A stretch of 64,000 nucleotides of DNA, taken from NCBI GenBank assembly GCA_037176845.1, contig JAYKXP010000023.1:558001-622000 (forward strand), written 5' to 3'. Position 1 is the stretch's first letter. Each line of letters opens with the position of its first letter. Positions 10,668 to 21,793 of this stretch are shown one piece after another. The notes under the pieces were generated by a model that saw only the letters and a list, made by a program, of their open reading frames with translations, was not told where the DNA came from and made no database searches. The DNA comes from Paramarasmius palmivorus. Lineage: Eukaryota; Basidiomycota; Agaricomycetes; Agaricales; Marasmiaceae. The position numbers and the translations under genes are program-made.

Positions 10668-12220
10668 TCAGAAGAATCCAAGGACAGGGTAATACTCAGT
10701 ACTCTCCTGGGAGAAGTTCAGTGACATGTAACATTTGATTTTATTATAATCGCACCTGGAAGGTGTTCTTCTGGGGACTATGATCAAGTCAATTCGGGTC
10801 GAAACTGCACAAGAGATAATCATAGACTTACTCGAAGAATAGAACCTTTCCGAAATCGTCACTAAGGGAGAAATTGTACGAGATCCCCGTTCCATCCGAT
10901 AACTTGCGGCCAAACACGACACCAGCCAAGATTGTCACGTTCTGAAGTGAGAGTGAGCCGGTCAGCGGAGGTGACAGCAATAACAAATAAAGAAGGTTAG
11001 CACTGACATCGGCACCAATCTGACCATAAGCCCAAGTAGAAAGAGCAGTCCTGTAGGCTGTCCCGCGATTTTGTCAAGGAATTTTCTAGGATAGAACGGA
11101 TACTTACCAACGGTAAAGGAATCCCAGTCGAAGATTTGTGCCCTCAAAGCACGTGCACCGAGCCCAGAATCTTTCCAGATAGTTTTCCAGACTCCTTGAG
11201 GAAGAATGATGTACCTGAACAATCGAGGGCGTCAAACCAGAAATGTGTGGTGTGCTCTGGGCCGACCTACTCTCCGTCCAACTGGTAGCTCTGGATACTC
11301 TGCGTAAAGAGAGGGTTACGCAAGAGAACATGCCTGATCTCCTCAGACGATTGGCTGACACGCTGGAAGACCCATTGTTGATGGGTATTGGTAGATGTCC
11401 AATCACCACTCCATCCATTGATTTCAGTACCATTGGCACTTCCACTACACTGGCATCATCAGTTTCACCTAGAACGATAACGTTGAGGCCCACTTACCCA
11501 TTGAGCAGATCCACAAATGCTATGCATGTGCAGTAGTAGTCAGCGAAAACGTACACAGAACAAAGCTATACGAACTCTTGGACGCCACATTTTGGATCCT
11601 TAGGGTTACTTGTAAGTGGAATACCGTATAGCGAGGAATAAGAATGACAAACTTGTATTTCCCCTGAGGATCGAGTTTGATAACCCATTTCTGGTTGTCC
11701 TTTCCGGTTCCTTTTCTACCCTGGATTGGGATATGATCGCCGCCTTTTCCTGAAGACAAATCGACATGTAGGCAGCACTTAGTGCGCGACAGAATAAATC
11801 TCACCATCCAACAAGTCGACATATGTCCCAGTCTTCAGGTTACGGATAGTGAAGGTATCAGAAGCGTTAGCGACAGGTTCAACAAGCCAAAGTTGGTTGG
11901 ACGCAATCAAGTCCGTGGAGGTGGGCCACTGACTTGGGTGCTTTGTGAATCCAATCACTGGAGTACCTGATTATTTTCGGCGCTCAGAGTTACGGAAATG
12001 GATTTCAATGGAAGAGCCACCGACCGTCGAGGGAGGAGCCTGTTCCCCGTTTCTTTCAGTATTGCACCACGGGTGTTCAATGGTAAAGGCAACTAACCTG
12101 TGCTGAGGTCAACAACGAGCGCCACTCCGGCATTCTGGATGAAGTCTTCGACGTATCCAAGTGAGAAAGACGGCATATACGAGAGAAAATACCCCTACAA
12201 ACACCACGAGAAAGAGTCAT
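10668..12220 (-). CDS. Ricin-B-type chimerolectin homologue (Marasmius oreades agglutinin-like)
   Basis: The minus strand encodes, over at least seven short exons, three beta-trefoil repeats with QxW motifs (SNQLWLVEP, DNQKWVIKLD, HQQWVFQRV). A C-terminal domain follows that resembles the cysteine-protease half of the Marasmius oreades agglutinin: ILPQGVWKTIWKDSG, then QIFDWDSFTV, ISYNFSL and FFDPQ before the stop at 10668. Known relatives bind galactose-type glycans and act as defence lectins. Here the position expected to hold the catalytic cysteine reads Trp, the expected His lies in an ISYNF context without His, and the acidic catalytic position is Asp, so protease activity looks lost. 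The 5' exon is unclear (12220 is the outermost plausible ATG) and several introns are placed only by frame. It may be a diverged functional lectin or an early pseudogene. Confidence 0.6.
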
Positions 12221-15200
12221 GATCAGCTGCTTTATGTTGAAGGTTGGTCAGTAGGATGGGGATTAGCGACCATATTAACGTTTTTATACCGTGTTGTCTC
12301 CTTCCTGAGTCTAGTTCCGCAATTTCAAACATACATAGATGCGAGAAACGATTGAGATGTAGTATGGGCGCGCATCGACAATAGGCCTTCTTTGCATTCG
12401 TTAGGACGGAATTTTGTAGCGGCGCAGCGCTTTTCATTGACGAAAGCTGGTGATACTTCGAGAAATAAAGTAGAAACCAAAGATTGTTAGCATCGGATAT
12501 TGAATAGAAGCACGGGCAGTGAATCGTCATCCTCAACAATCAATCAATCAATCATACGAAGATTGGTTCTTTTCGGTTGCGTAAATGAAAGGTATATGCC
12601 AAAAATAACCATGAGGCAAGGGCGGAGACTCTGGGACCTACTATGTCACCTACAACCACTGGTCCCTGGAAGCATCTATCACAGTTATGCCTACAATACG
12701 CAAGGCTGTGTTGAAGATATTTCAACTCGAAATCTACGTGATTTGCAAGATGAGACGTACGTTGATGATGTTCCATTTCCCCTCTGACTTCCACATAATA
12801 AACGGCGACCTTAATCCTTCGTGGAGATTGCAATACTAGTAGGACGATGATCTGGAATGATCCAATGCACGGAAGAAATGTTCAAGCTGTACTCATGACC
12901 TGTAACTCTATGAACAAGTCTGGTCTGGGTGTGATTGACTAGATCAAGCGCTCGAAAACAGCTGGGATGGAAGCACATGAACTTAGCTTTGAAACGCTAC
13001 ATACGCCACATGCAAGCTACACCTCATCGTTCCATCTTGAATGTTTTCTGCTTCGAGAGCTGAACCGAAGAGTTCTCGACAGCGTACCAGTCAAAACTGG
13101 AATGGTGTCCACGCTCCATCCGTACAAGCCATTGAAACACGAAGATCAATGCGCCTCTTTTTGATGCGAAGTAGATAGTTGACCATAATCCGAGGTGAAC
13201 TGAGTAATATATGTCAGTCCTCACAATCGGAAAGAGCAATTGAGAAGATCAAGAGATATTCGATCAGCGTCCCAAGTTCGGGGATACCATTTGGGCTCAT
13301 TGAACAAAGGGGTATGGAAATATAGGAGCTCCGATGCAAGTTGAAAATAAGAAGATTGTATGAATGCGGACGGTGGTTAGCGGGAAACCGGAGGTAAACA
13401 ATCTGCGTCACCAAAACGGCGAGGTAGTTGTCTTTCGGTGAATCCCGTCACTCGCGGATTCAACGTCTGATAACATGCGGCACTATCCGTGGCCTTGTGG
13501 TAGAGAACGAGGTAAATCTTCGAACGTGATATATACGGGAACAGCGAGCTGCGATAATGTGGAAGAAGCAAATAGATATTGGTACCTGGGAGTTCAAGCT
13601 ACAACACGGGCCAAGTCGAAGACGGATAACGAAATACGTACTCTTGCTTCCCAATAACAGTCAGATCGTCCTACATCTCTTTATCCACCAATAAATTTCG
13701 GCTTCATCGTAAACTCCTGCACTGCGAACGAGCGTATGTGCGCTTGAACGTGGACAAAATCCAGTTCAGTGTAGAAGGCGGTTCCGCAAAAGTAACAGAG
13801 GCGCGGGAAAAGATACGGGGGACCAAGGTCTCGAGAATGACGAAGAATGGAACGTCGAGAGAGATTGATGCGCTAGCATAGGAGCCGGCCAAGATGTTGA
13901 CATTGGAATGCTTCGCGGTGAGGGGTATGCGTGGATGCGCAATAAGGAACAATCTTGAGAGGGATATGCAAGATACCTGAGGGTTAGATATATTCTGCTG
14001 GCTTTAAAGTTAGTGAGCTCATCGAAGCAAAGAACGCTGAAACAAGGAAACGCACTGCTCTAGCCATCCTATTCACTTCCTGCATATCCGTCTCTGGACC
14101 GACGCAAATCATTCCCCGTTATTCGTTATCCGACCTAGGTGAAGTATCTCTCAGTCGAGGTCTTCGACCCTCGGTGTGGAGAGTTGCGATGTCGAGACTA
14201 TGGAATCACTAGATCATCAAGCGACATCCAGTTGACGGTTTGAGCAAAGAGGACAGATGACCTTGGTTTTTTTGCAGGAGAGCTTGTTTTTATGGGGGAT
14301 GATGAGTTAGAGCTCAACCGTAACGTTGAATATATTAGCCCCGAACATTGTGTGTATCGTTTTTATGGCAAAGCTCGAGTTCTGTATAGTTGAAGAACGA
14401 AAGCCGGCGAGTGAGTTGCCTTAATAGAAAGCTGAGACTTATCGGAGAATCCATACTAGGAAGGGGGGATATAGACAAGAAAAGACCGAAAACGGAGGGA
14501 AGGCCTCGTGTCAGGTTAAAGTAGCCGCTATTGGAGTGGGCTTGATTCTGGTATCGAATAGAAAACAATGGAACCGGCTTTCAGTCATAACCAAGTGGGG
14601 AAAGAGGTAGATGATACACACGAGGAGCGTATACATCTTATATATCAATTTTATTCTGACGGGGTAGTTGAGGAGGGATGTGCTACGGTCTGAGACAACG
14701 ATGGAAGAAGACGAACCAAGACCAGTGACATGGCCGGCTGCCGGTGCCTAATCCGACGGCAGTGTGTTACGTGAAGAGGATCCCTTTATTTAGTATGTAT
14801 AGGCCTTAGGGTTATCTAGGCATATTCAACCAGCGCGCCTGGGAGTGTTCAGAGTACAATGAACAGCCAAACAAGGGGAGAAATGTGAAGTTGAAGCTGC
14901 AAAATTTTGGTGCAAAACATGTTCCTTGGACCTTCGCAGCACGTACCAGGACGAATTCGCCAAGCCAGGTCCATGACGGCACCTAGTACAGTTCTTTTTC
15001 GCTGTCATGGTGTCGCCTCCGGTTTCGTGTCTCCCCGTCTGTGGTGCGGTGAGTATCTTTTGTCGCCATGATGATATTGCCCTTGAACTGAGCCGGCTAT
15101 ATGAGTAGGCCCGAAGACATCCATTGAAAGATTCACAATATTCTCGTTCACTTACTTTCTATGTCTCAATTCCATCATAGTCCATTTTCATTCAAGTGTT

Positions 15201-15835
15201 GTCTAGTAGCATCCCCTTCAGCTCTGCACATATGACTTGCTCAGTATTAGTCCTAGGTGATATAAAAAATGATGACTTTGAGGATTTAGTAGGCTGAATG
15301 CTCTCAGAGGCTCGGCAAATCTTTGAGGCCATCAATGATGCCAGCTCGTCTCGTAGTGTTTCTCTGCTTTGACATCAAATTCACACGATATTGAGCAGCA
15401 CTTTGAAGTGATGATCACGGGATTCGATCATGACGATATGATAGCCATCCCGCTCGTGTATCTGTCAAGTCACAGTATCTGTGTGCTATTCTCTCACCGA
15501 CGAAGCTGATTTTGAAGAGTCTCTTCTAGTAAAACATGTGTACATGAGTCGATCCTAACGAACAGCGTATTTTTACAGCGGCAGTCAGAGTTCTAGGCAG
15601 AGGTAAGCCGTACATTGCTTTTATTCAGAATCATAACGAGTCTGTCACAGCCTTCTCTCAGCACCAACTGAGTCAAACGCGGGTATCCAAACAAGCCTCG
15701 GTTCTAGCACTGCTATTCTCGTAGACAGGACTCGGAGGATCTCAAACATATTCGAAACTCCCGAGTTGCTGGGTATGCCGGACCTAGAACTTTTGCTTCG
15801 GGGACTTGTGTGCAATGCAGCTCTGACTGGTCAGA
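12221..15835. other. Long gene-poor stretch
   Basis: I find no gene that can be assembled with confidence. Minus-strand frames between 13024 and 13952, and at 14335-14568, are short, hydrophobic in places, and cannot be joined into a recognised protein. They could be relics of a membrane-protein or oxidase gene. No tRNA, tandem array or long inverted repeat was noticed. Coding density here is the lowest in the left half of the window. Confidence 0.3.
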
Positions 15836-16940
15836 ATGAGGCTTCGTAGTATAAAACGTTAGACATTGTAAGTCGTGATTCCTTGCCTGGTGCCCATAGC
15901 TCTGCTCTCGTGTCTTTATTCTTATTTTGGGTGCAGCTGGACTGCTACCACTGGCTTTGTCAAGTCCTCTTCCACTTCATGAGCTCGAAGCCCGTGCTCC
16001 TGCTGCAAAATGCAAGGATGGAAAGGCCGCCCCGTGTATATGTAACGGTGAATTCGGCATACGAAAGGATGTCAGCAACAAATGTCGGAATAGTGCAATC
16101 ATATTCAAGAACCCGACGAGTACTTCCGATTCAACGATGCATCGCGTTTCAGTACGCTCATTTCCATTCCCGCTGCCGTCCAAACTGATAACTTTAAAAC
16201 AGTTCAAAGACAAAAAAGCTAAACCTACCGGCGTTCAATGCGGTAGGCCTATTCATCAACTCCTGTGTAGTAAGACATGCTCAGTATTTTCTGTAGATCA
16301 CCTGGTCGAGCTGCAATTCATTGCAAACAAAATCAACGCAAAAGCAGCGACCTGCAATGAGTTGCAGAAACCATCGAATCGCAGGAAGCTACAAGGATTC
16401 ATAGATTTCATTAACGACCCAAACGGTCTGGCATTCGTGGATGGAGACGTAAATAATGCGAAGGGAAAGTTTATCAAAAGCTTGAGTACCAAGGTTAAGC
16501 CAGGGCGAGCACGGGTGAGTCCTCACGGCTTCCTATATTCGTGGCTATTTTGACAGTCTCAAGGATGGTGTGGCGAGCTATCTGAACCTGGTCAAAAAAG
16601 ATGCCTCTATAGTTGCTGGTCAAATCAACAAAGCCTTGAATGCTCTGGTTGGCGAGGACAACGGAATGACCAACTTTCAAAAAGCATACAACCAAAAAGT
16701 GAACGGTATCATCAATAAGTGGGTCACACTGCATACGCTACTTCCCTGATAGAAATTGAATCAATAATTAGGGTCAATCTCCTCAAGAAGAGCCAGCCTA
16801 AGCCAGTCGGTACTCAGCAGCCAGCGCAAGGGAAGAAAACGGCGGCATCGGCTAAACCAAAGGCACCCGCGCCAAAGAGGGTGCCGAAGAAGGGAGTCAA
16901 AGTCAGTAAGGCGGCGAAGACAAAGGCTAAGAAGCCATGA
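15836..16940 (+). CDS. Secreted HNH-nuclease-like protein with lysine-rich tail
   Basis: Exons 15937-16242, 16297-16514, 16564-16718 and 16772-16940 join in frame. A ten-base first exon (15836-15845) would give an ATG and a leader (MRLPGLLPLALSSPLPLHEL), making 285 residues, but a TATAAAA inside that first intron makes the 5' end uncertain. After a signal-peptide-like start and a Cys-containing region (AAKCKDGKAAPCICNGE), the core has CDHLVELQFIANKINAKA, then FIDFINDPNGLAFVDGDVNN and AKGKF. This DHxVE...N...NxxxxKG spacing recalls beta-beta-alpha-metal (HNH-like) nucleases in fungal secreted proteins of unknown role. The last 60 residues are Lys/Pro/Ala-rich (KKTAASAKPKAPAPK) and could bind nucleic acid or polyanions. 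Nuclease activity is inference. No internal stop is seen apart from the start problem. Confidence 0.6.
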
Positions 16941-17816
16941 GCTGCGAGATACCGGCGTGTGTAAATGGTTTGCAGGCTTAGATAGATCAAATCAATGTTG
17001 CAACATATAATGAACATCTCTGACTATCCTTGTGATCCCCGTATACTTTCCGATCGTGTAACACGTAATGGTGTTTTGCTTCCTGGATCCTTTCGTACCG
17101 TCATGATCTCACCTTGCTGCTTTCTCATTGTGAACGCTGCATCAAAAGTGTCGTCCTTTGGCCTGTGATTAACAAACTCTGAAATCCAACTTCTGTAGAA
17201 GAGCAATTGGTAAGTACTAGTATTAACGGTGACCAATATTTTAATTTCGCTATCCATCTAGCTGTAAAGCACAAGGGAACTTGAAGATTTCAAGTTGAAC
17301 GACGTTCATCGCTATCGTCACTGCGTGTTATTATAACTATCTTCATAATTTGATGTCCAGGTTTCCTCAACGTTCCCTTCGCTCAATGCCTAACCTGACA
17401 CAAGAATTAGCATTACATCCCTCGAATCGTTTCATGAATGCTCCCCTGTCTGAGAAGGCTGTTCAATGTACGCGTTGCGTTAAACCCTGATCGTTGGGCT
17501 AGCAGCTGACCGAAACCGAATTCGATTCTATAGTGTTAAACCGTACACGTAGCGATAACGCCACTCGACAAGATTTTGGGACGTGATACTGCGTCGGTAT
17601 CTCATTGAAAAGGCTGAGAATGAAACAATGGGGCGTGACATGGATAAAAGTTCCGACCAGCCTGGGTCCAAGCAACAATTTCCGGTGGCCCGTGCGTCGA
17701 TCAATTGATGGTGACCGTGATGGATCCTGCTTTAGGAAATTATGTGGCCTTCGTGTGTTCATAGGAAAGTATTTAAACAGTCGTAATGAGATGGTGGTCT
17801 ACACCCTCAACGACAT
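16941..17816. other. Intergenic, no gene recognised
   Basis: This holds the 3' flank of the HNH-like gene and the upstream region of the zinc-finger gene. A plus-strand frame at 17605-17928 overlaps the zinc-finger first exon in another phase and has no family resemblance. Confidence 0.35.
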
Positions 17817-18797
17817 ATGGTGCTTGTCCCTGAAAGTGAAATGTGAGTACTGGGTACTTGGCATTGTTGGCCATGAAGTGGTAGCTGATCTCAGACCAGA
17901 ATCAAAGCGGGAAGAAAGCATAGGATAGCCATTGAGTCGGACTCCGAATCCGAATCGGGGTCTTCTGATTCCTTTGTCGTATCCAGGTGAGCAACTTTCC
18001 TCTTGGTCGATGTGTTCAAAGAATAACGAGTTGTTGTCATTAGATGCAGTGTTCCGAGGCGTCGAAGTGTAGACGAAAACCGAGAATCCACTGTCAGGTA
18101 AGAAGAATCAATCGTTGCTTTCCCTTTAAGATGCTAATCGTTGTTTAGAGCTCCCAAGAGAACCGCTCCTTCTCCCGAGAAGCTGGCGAGCAAAGTTAGA
18201 CGGGTCGACTCCGGAGAAGCTGAATCCGAAAGTGACCATGACAAAGATGCACGTCTTGCTGGAGATGTTCCCTTGAAATGGATCCTTCTTGAACCAAAGC
18301 ACTTTCGAGCCAAAGCGACTCCCAGGAAGAATTCCGATTCCGAGTCTGAAGTTGACGAGCTACAGGACGATAGCCAGTCCGAATCCAATGAACATTCAGC
18401 TGAACATGGTCAAAGCGGCGAAACTTCAACAGAAGGAGACGGATCCGACGACTCTGACGCTGATGACACGGTCAAAAGATGCGAATGGAACATTGCACCG
18501 CCTGGAAAACCATATAAAGCGTGCGACTTCGAATACCTTAACATCCAGACCAAAAAGCGTCAGCGATATCCCCTTACACTACATATCAGCGAGGCGCATT
18601 ATGATGCGAAACAAGGAACGTTTGCATGTCGATGGAAGGGGTGTACCAGCCGAGCTACGGGATTGAAGGATCATTATAGGGGAGGACATGGACAGAAGGA
18701 GTATGGATGCGAGACGTGTAAAAAGAAATATTCGAGGGATGATGCATTGAAAAGGCATCAGAAGGAGGTAAAGCACGGGAAATTTGGAAGAGGTTAG
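17817..18797 (+). CDS. C2H2 zinc-finger protein with acidic N-terminus
   Basis: Exons 17817-17842, 17900-17986, 18044-18097 and 18149-18797 give 271 residues. The first exon was chosen because its ATG and phase fit (MVLVPESE...) and an intron with GTGAGT/CAG joins it; it is the least certain piece. Residues 15-150 are acidic and Ser-rich (ESDSESESGSSDS; DGSDDSDADD). The C-terminus has a classical C2H2 finger, CETCKKKYSRDDALKRHQ then KEVKH (C-x2-C-x12-H-x5-H), preceded by a degenerate finger CRWKGC...HYRGGH and another Cys/His-containing segment (CEWNI...CDFEY). The layout suggests a DNA-binding regulator with an acidic region that may activate transcription; target genes are unknown. Intact by inspection. 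Confidence 0.7.
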
Positions 18798-21486
18798 TGG
18801 GTAAGACGGGTGAACTTGCAAGGGTTTGGGACAATAGCTCTAGGACATGGTGTTTCTTGAAGCTTCCTGAGCGATGCATTTGTACAGGCTTTCCAACGTG
18901 TAGAGTCAGCTACAACTGATGAAATGGCTAACGTTATCGTCTCTCACTGTTTGATCCGCGATTATCGATAAGTAGTCCAGGGTCCGATATCTATCCACCC
19001 GAACCGTGAGAGTTCAATTCCCGTTTCGATTTTTTTGACATGGTACGATACGACTCACTTTCTTTTCAGCCCGCCATGATATTCCCAGTTCTCAACAGGA
19101 ATTTTATGGAAGCGATCTTACTGATGTTTGGGCCCGACTTGGAATTGTAGCCACCTTGAAGGAGTGGAGAAATGCAGCACCGTGAGTTTGCGAGCCTCAT
19201 CTTTCAGCTTTTGGATCTGACAATCTGCAAGGAAGATGTTTTGGAATTATCGACCCAACGCTCAGCCTATTCCTCCATCCATTGCCTTTTGTCTCCCCAA
19301 TGTGCTGACGCCAACCTCCGAAAACCTTGCTTGGTTTTGTTCGTGGGCGAAGGAGTCTCTTGTTATCTGGTGAAGGAACGATCTGGCTGTGGTATGTAAC
19401 AACTGTTCGTATAGCCTAGCCACTCCGAGCTCATCGACATCCCTTCTCGTTGTTCTTCAAGCATACAAGGGCAACCATGGCTGCAACTCGCCATTTCTGC
19501 TCCTACACACAACGCCTCCTTCCACGCCAACTTTTTACTTCCTCTAGGCACACACCTCCTGTACGCCTACGCCTAATGATTCGACAACCTCATCCTTTTG
19601 TCATCCCTGGCGTTTCATCCCATCAAGAGCACATTCATAATTCCCAAGGAATAGAAAGAGAAAGACGGGCTCGCTATCAATATCGTACCCATTCGAGACA
19701 GACGCAGAGGCGAACATGACGTTCGAGGTCGTTCCATCCGTTCTCCAATGTACCACATTTCATGCTCCTCCCTATTGTTATGCGCTACGCTAGCCTTTGG
19801 GCCACTGTAAACTACTATGGAGCTTGCATTGTCAGCAACACCCTGCGTCTTCTGTTATCTCTCTGCCTTCTTCTATCCCACTTCCTCTATACCCCACGAG
19901 GGTAGACACCTCTCAAAGCTCCTCTTCCGTCCTCTTCCGCTACGTCGTCACCTTTGTCATTGTATGCTCACGCGTACTTCTCTTCGAAAAGTCCTTTCAC
20001 GACATTCAACCAGGTTACGCTCGTGTTATTGCAGGGAGGTGGCCTAAAGCCTGGTAGTGTCGGATCGGTAGTTTGTGATAACAGAAGAGCTGGAGGTAGA
20101 AAGGGAGAACGAAAACGATGGGAGCCGACGACAACGTTGGCGTTCAATAATGTCCACCACTTCCGCACGTTCACACCCACGTATTCACCCCCTCGCTCCT
20201 GTTATACGCTCCATTTCTCTCTCGAGCAAGGCTGTGGCAGCGCCTCTGGGTGGTATTCCACGTCTCCCATGAGCACACCCCTCTATATTTGTATCCTACC
20301 TGCCTAATACGACCGTTCCCGGCCTCTGGCTCCATTCTCCCGCATCCCTTCAGTCTCTACCTCGACACTGATCCTCGGGTTGGGCTGCTGGTGTGGTGGT
20401 TATCTAGGCGTCGATAAGGAGTTGTTGAATGGGGGTACCGGTGGACAATGTTAGGTTTCGGCGTTTGTGAAGGTTACAGACTGACAGAGACACGTGCGTT
20501 GATTTGCCCTTCTCCCTTTTTGGCGACGTTAGCTCATTATCACCGGATTATTTTGTTATCTCTTACAGGATGTCACTCATTCTTCTCCGTTGACTTTGCC
20601 GTTCCTCACCTGTTTCCGTCTTTACCACGCTCAGGGGAAGACAGCGGTGAGTGATCACTCTTTGCACATTTTCGTTATACTGAAGTCGTTCTTCAAGGAT
20701 AATGGTATACTCGAAAGCTCAAACGCCTACCCAACTTGCCTGCCTACTTTATGTCACACTCACACGCTCGACAGAAGGTCTTGGAGCTCTGGTTCGAATG
20801 GCAGACGATGAATCACGAGGCGCACGGATACGAATCCCTGCCTCCGCTACACATCGTTACACCCACGTCCACGCCTATCCCTGTCTACATCCACTTTCAG
20901 ATGCTCGCAGGATCGCAGGCGTATGGAGCTACGTTGAAGATGAAGCACACAAACTCCAATTCCTTTCCCAACCGTCTTCTACTTCGTCTGTTATTCCCTA
21001 TAAAGCACGTTTTCGCAACTACACCTCCGCCCTGAATGCACCTTTCTCTTCGCGGGGTATCGCATGTCGGGGTGCGTGATCACGCCTACACGTCTCATGA
21101 TCTAGGAAGGTTTTGTTTGCTCCTAGGATAGATATGGGCGTCATTGGAGGTGTAAGGGACATCCGCAACTAGTTCCTACTTATGCTCGCGGAGAAGCGGA
21201 TGATGGTGCCCACAAAGCCGAAGACTTATATCTCCAAAGGTTAATAGTCAACACTTACTGCCGGTCTTCGTTGAAGGAGCTACGGGCATTGGACTTTGGG
21301 AAATGTGATCGAGAGGAAGGATGGCGTTGGAGTTGGCTCCTAAGAGATACAGGTGACGAACATTTGATTTCATTGACACGATTACGTATTGCCAAATTCC
21401 ATTGTCGTTGGCGTTGCACTATTATCGGAATGAACACGAGTTCAAGATTATTCCGTACGATATTCAAACCGTCGCCGGCCGTTGTG
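18798..21486. other. Long non-coding-looking, pyrimidine-rich stretch
   Basis: The plus strand is markedly C/T-rich between about 19430 and 21060. The open frames found there are Ser/Pro/Thr-biased and lack domain resemblance. At 18925-19030 a tRNA-like string (GGCTAACGTTATCGTCTCTC, later GAGAGTTCAATTCCCG before a T run) is present but does not fold into a proper cloverleaf. I see no convincing gene. Confidence 0.3.
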
Positions 21487-21576
21487 TCCGTTATGGTATA
21501 GTGGCTAACATCATCGCCTCTCATAGATTCACCTGAGTACTCGCGATAGGCCAGCGTCCGATTCCCTGTAATGGAA
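21487..21576 (+). tRNA. tRNA-Glu (anticodon CTC) with 18-base intron; T arm abnormal
   Basis: The acceptor stem TCCGTTA pairs with TAATGGA (discriminator A at 21576). The D region TATAGTGGCTAA follows, and the anticodon stem ATCGC/GCGAT encloses loop CTCTCA, an 18-base intron (TAGATTCACCTGAGTACT) and C, giving anticodon CTC for Glu. Removing the intron leaves 72 bases. The T arm is off: the stem CAGCG/CCCTG has one C-C mismatch, and the loop starts TCC instead of the conserved TTC. It may be a variant or decaying copy. Confidence 0.65.
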
Positions 21577-21793
21577 ATTGAGTTGAGCTATGGTTCCTTT
21601 CCGATTTTGCGTTTGGCTTTCACATTTGAGATTAACTTGAGATACTACTACCTAGATACAGCGATATAGGCAATGTACACATTATAGAGATCGAGGTTAG
21701 GAATAATTTATATGTTATATGAGACTAAATGAATGTCCTCGGAAGTGAATAAATATCCAGTTAGAAGATTAGTAAATGAATGGGTTTAAATGT

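Noticed and set aside
18925..19035. tRNA-Glu-like string with T-arm-like GAGAGTTCAATTCCCG and a following T run
   Set aside because: Acceptor and D arms do not pair and the spacing between arms is too long; at best a relic.
20702..21079. 125-codon plus-strand frame in the pyrimidine-rich region
   Set aside because: Composition follows the C/T bias of the DNA, and other frames are similarly open.
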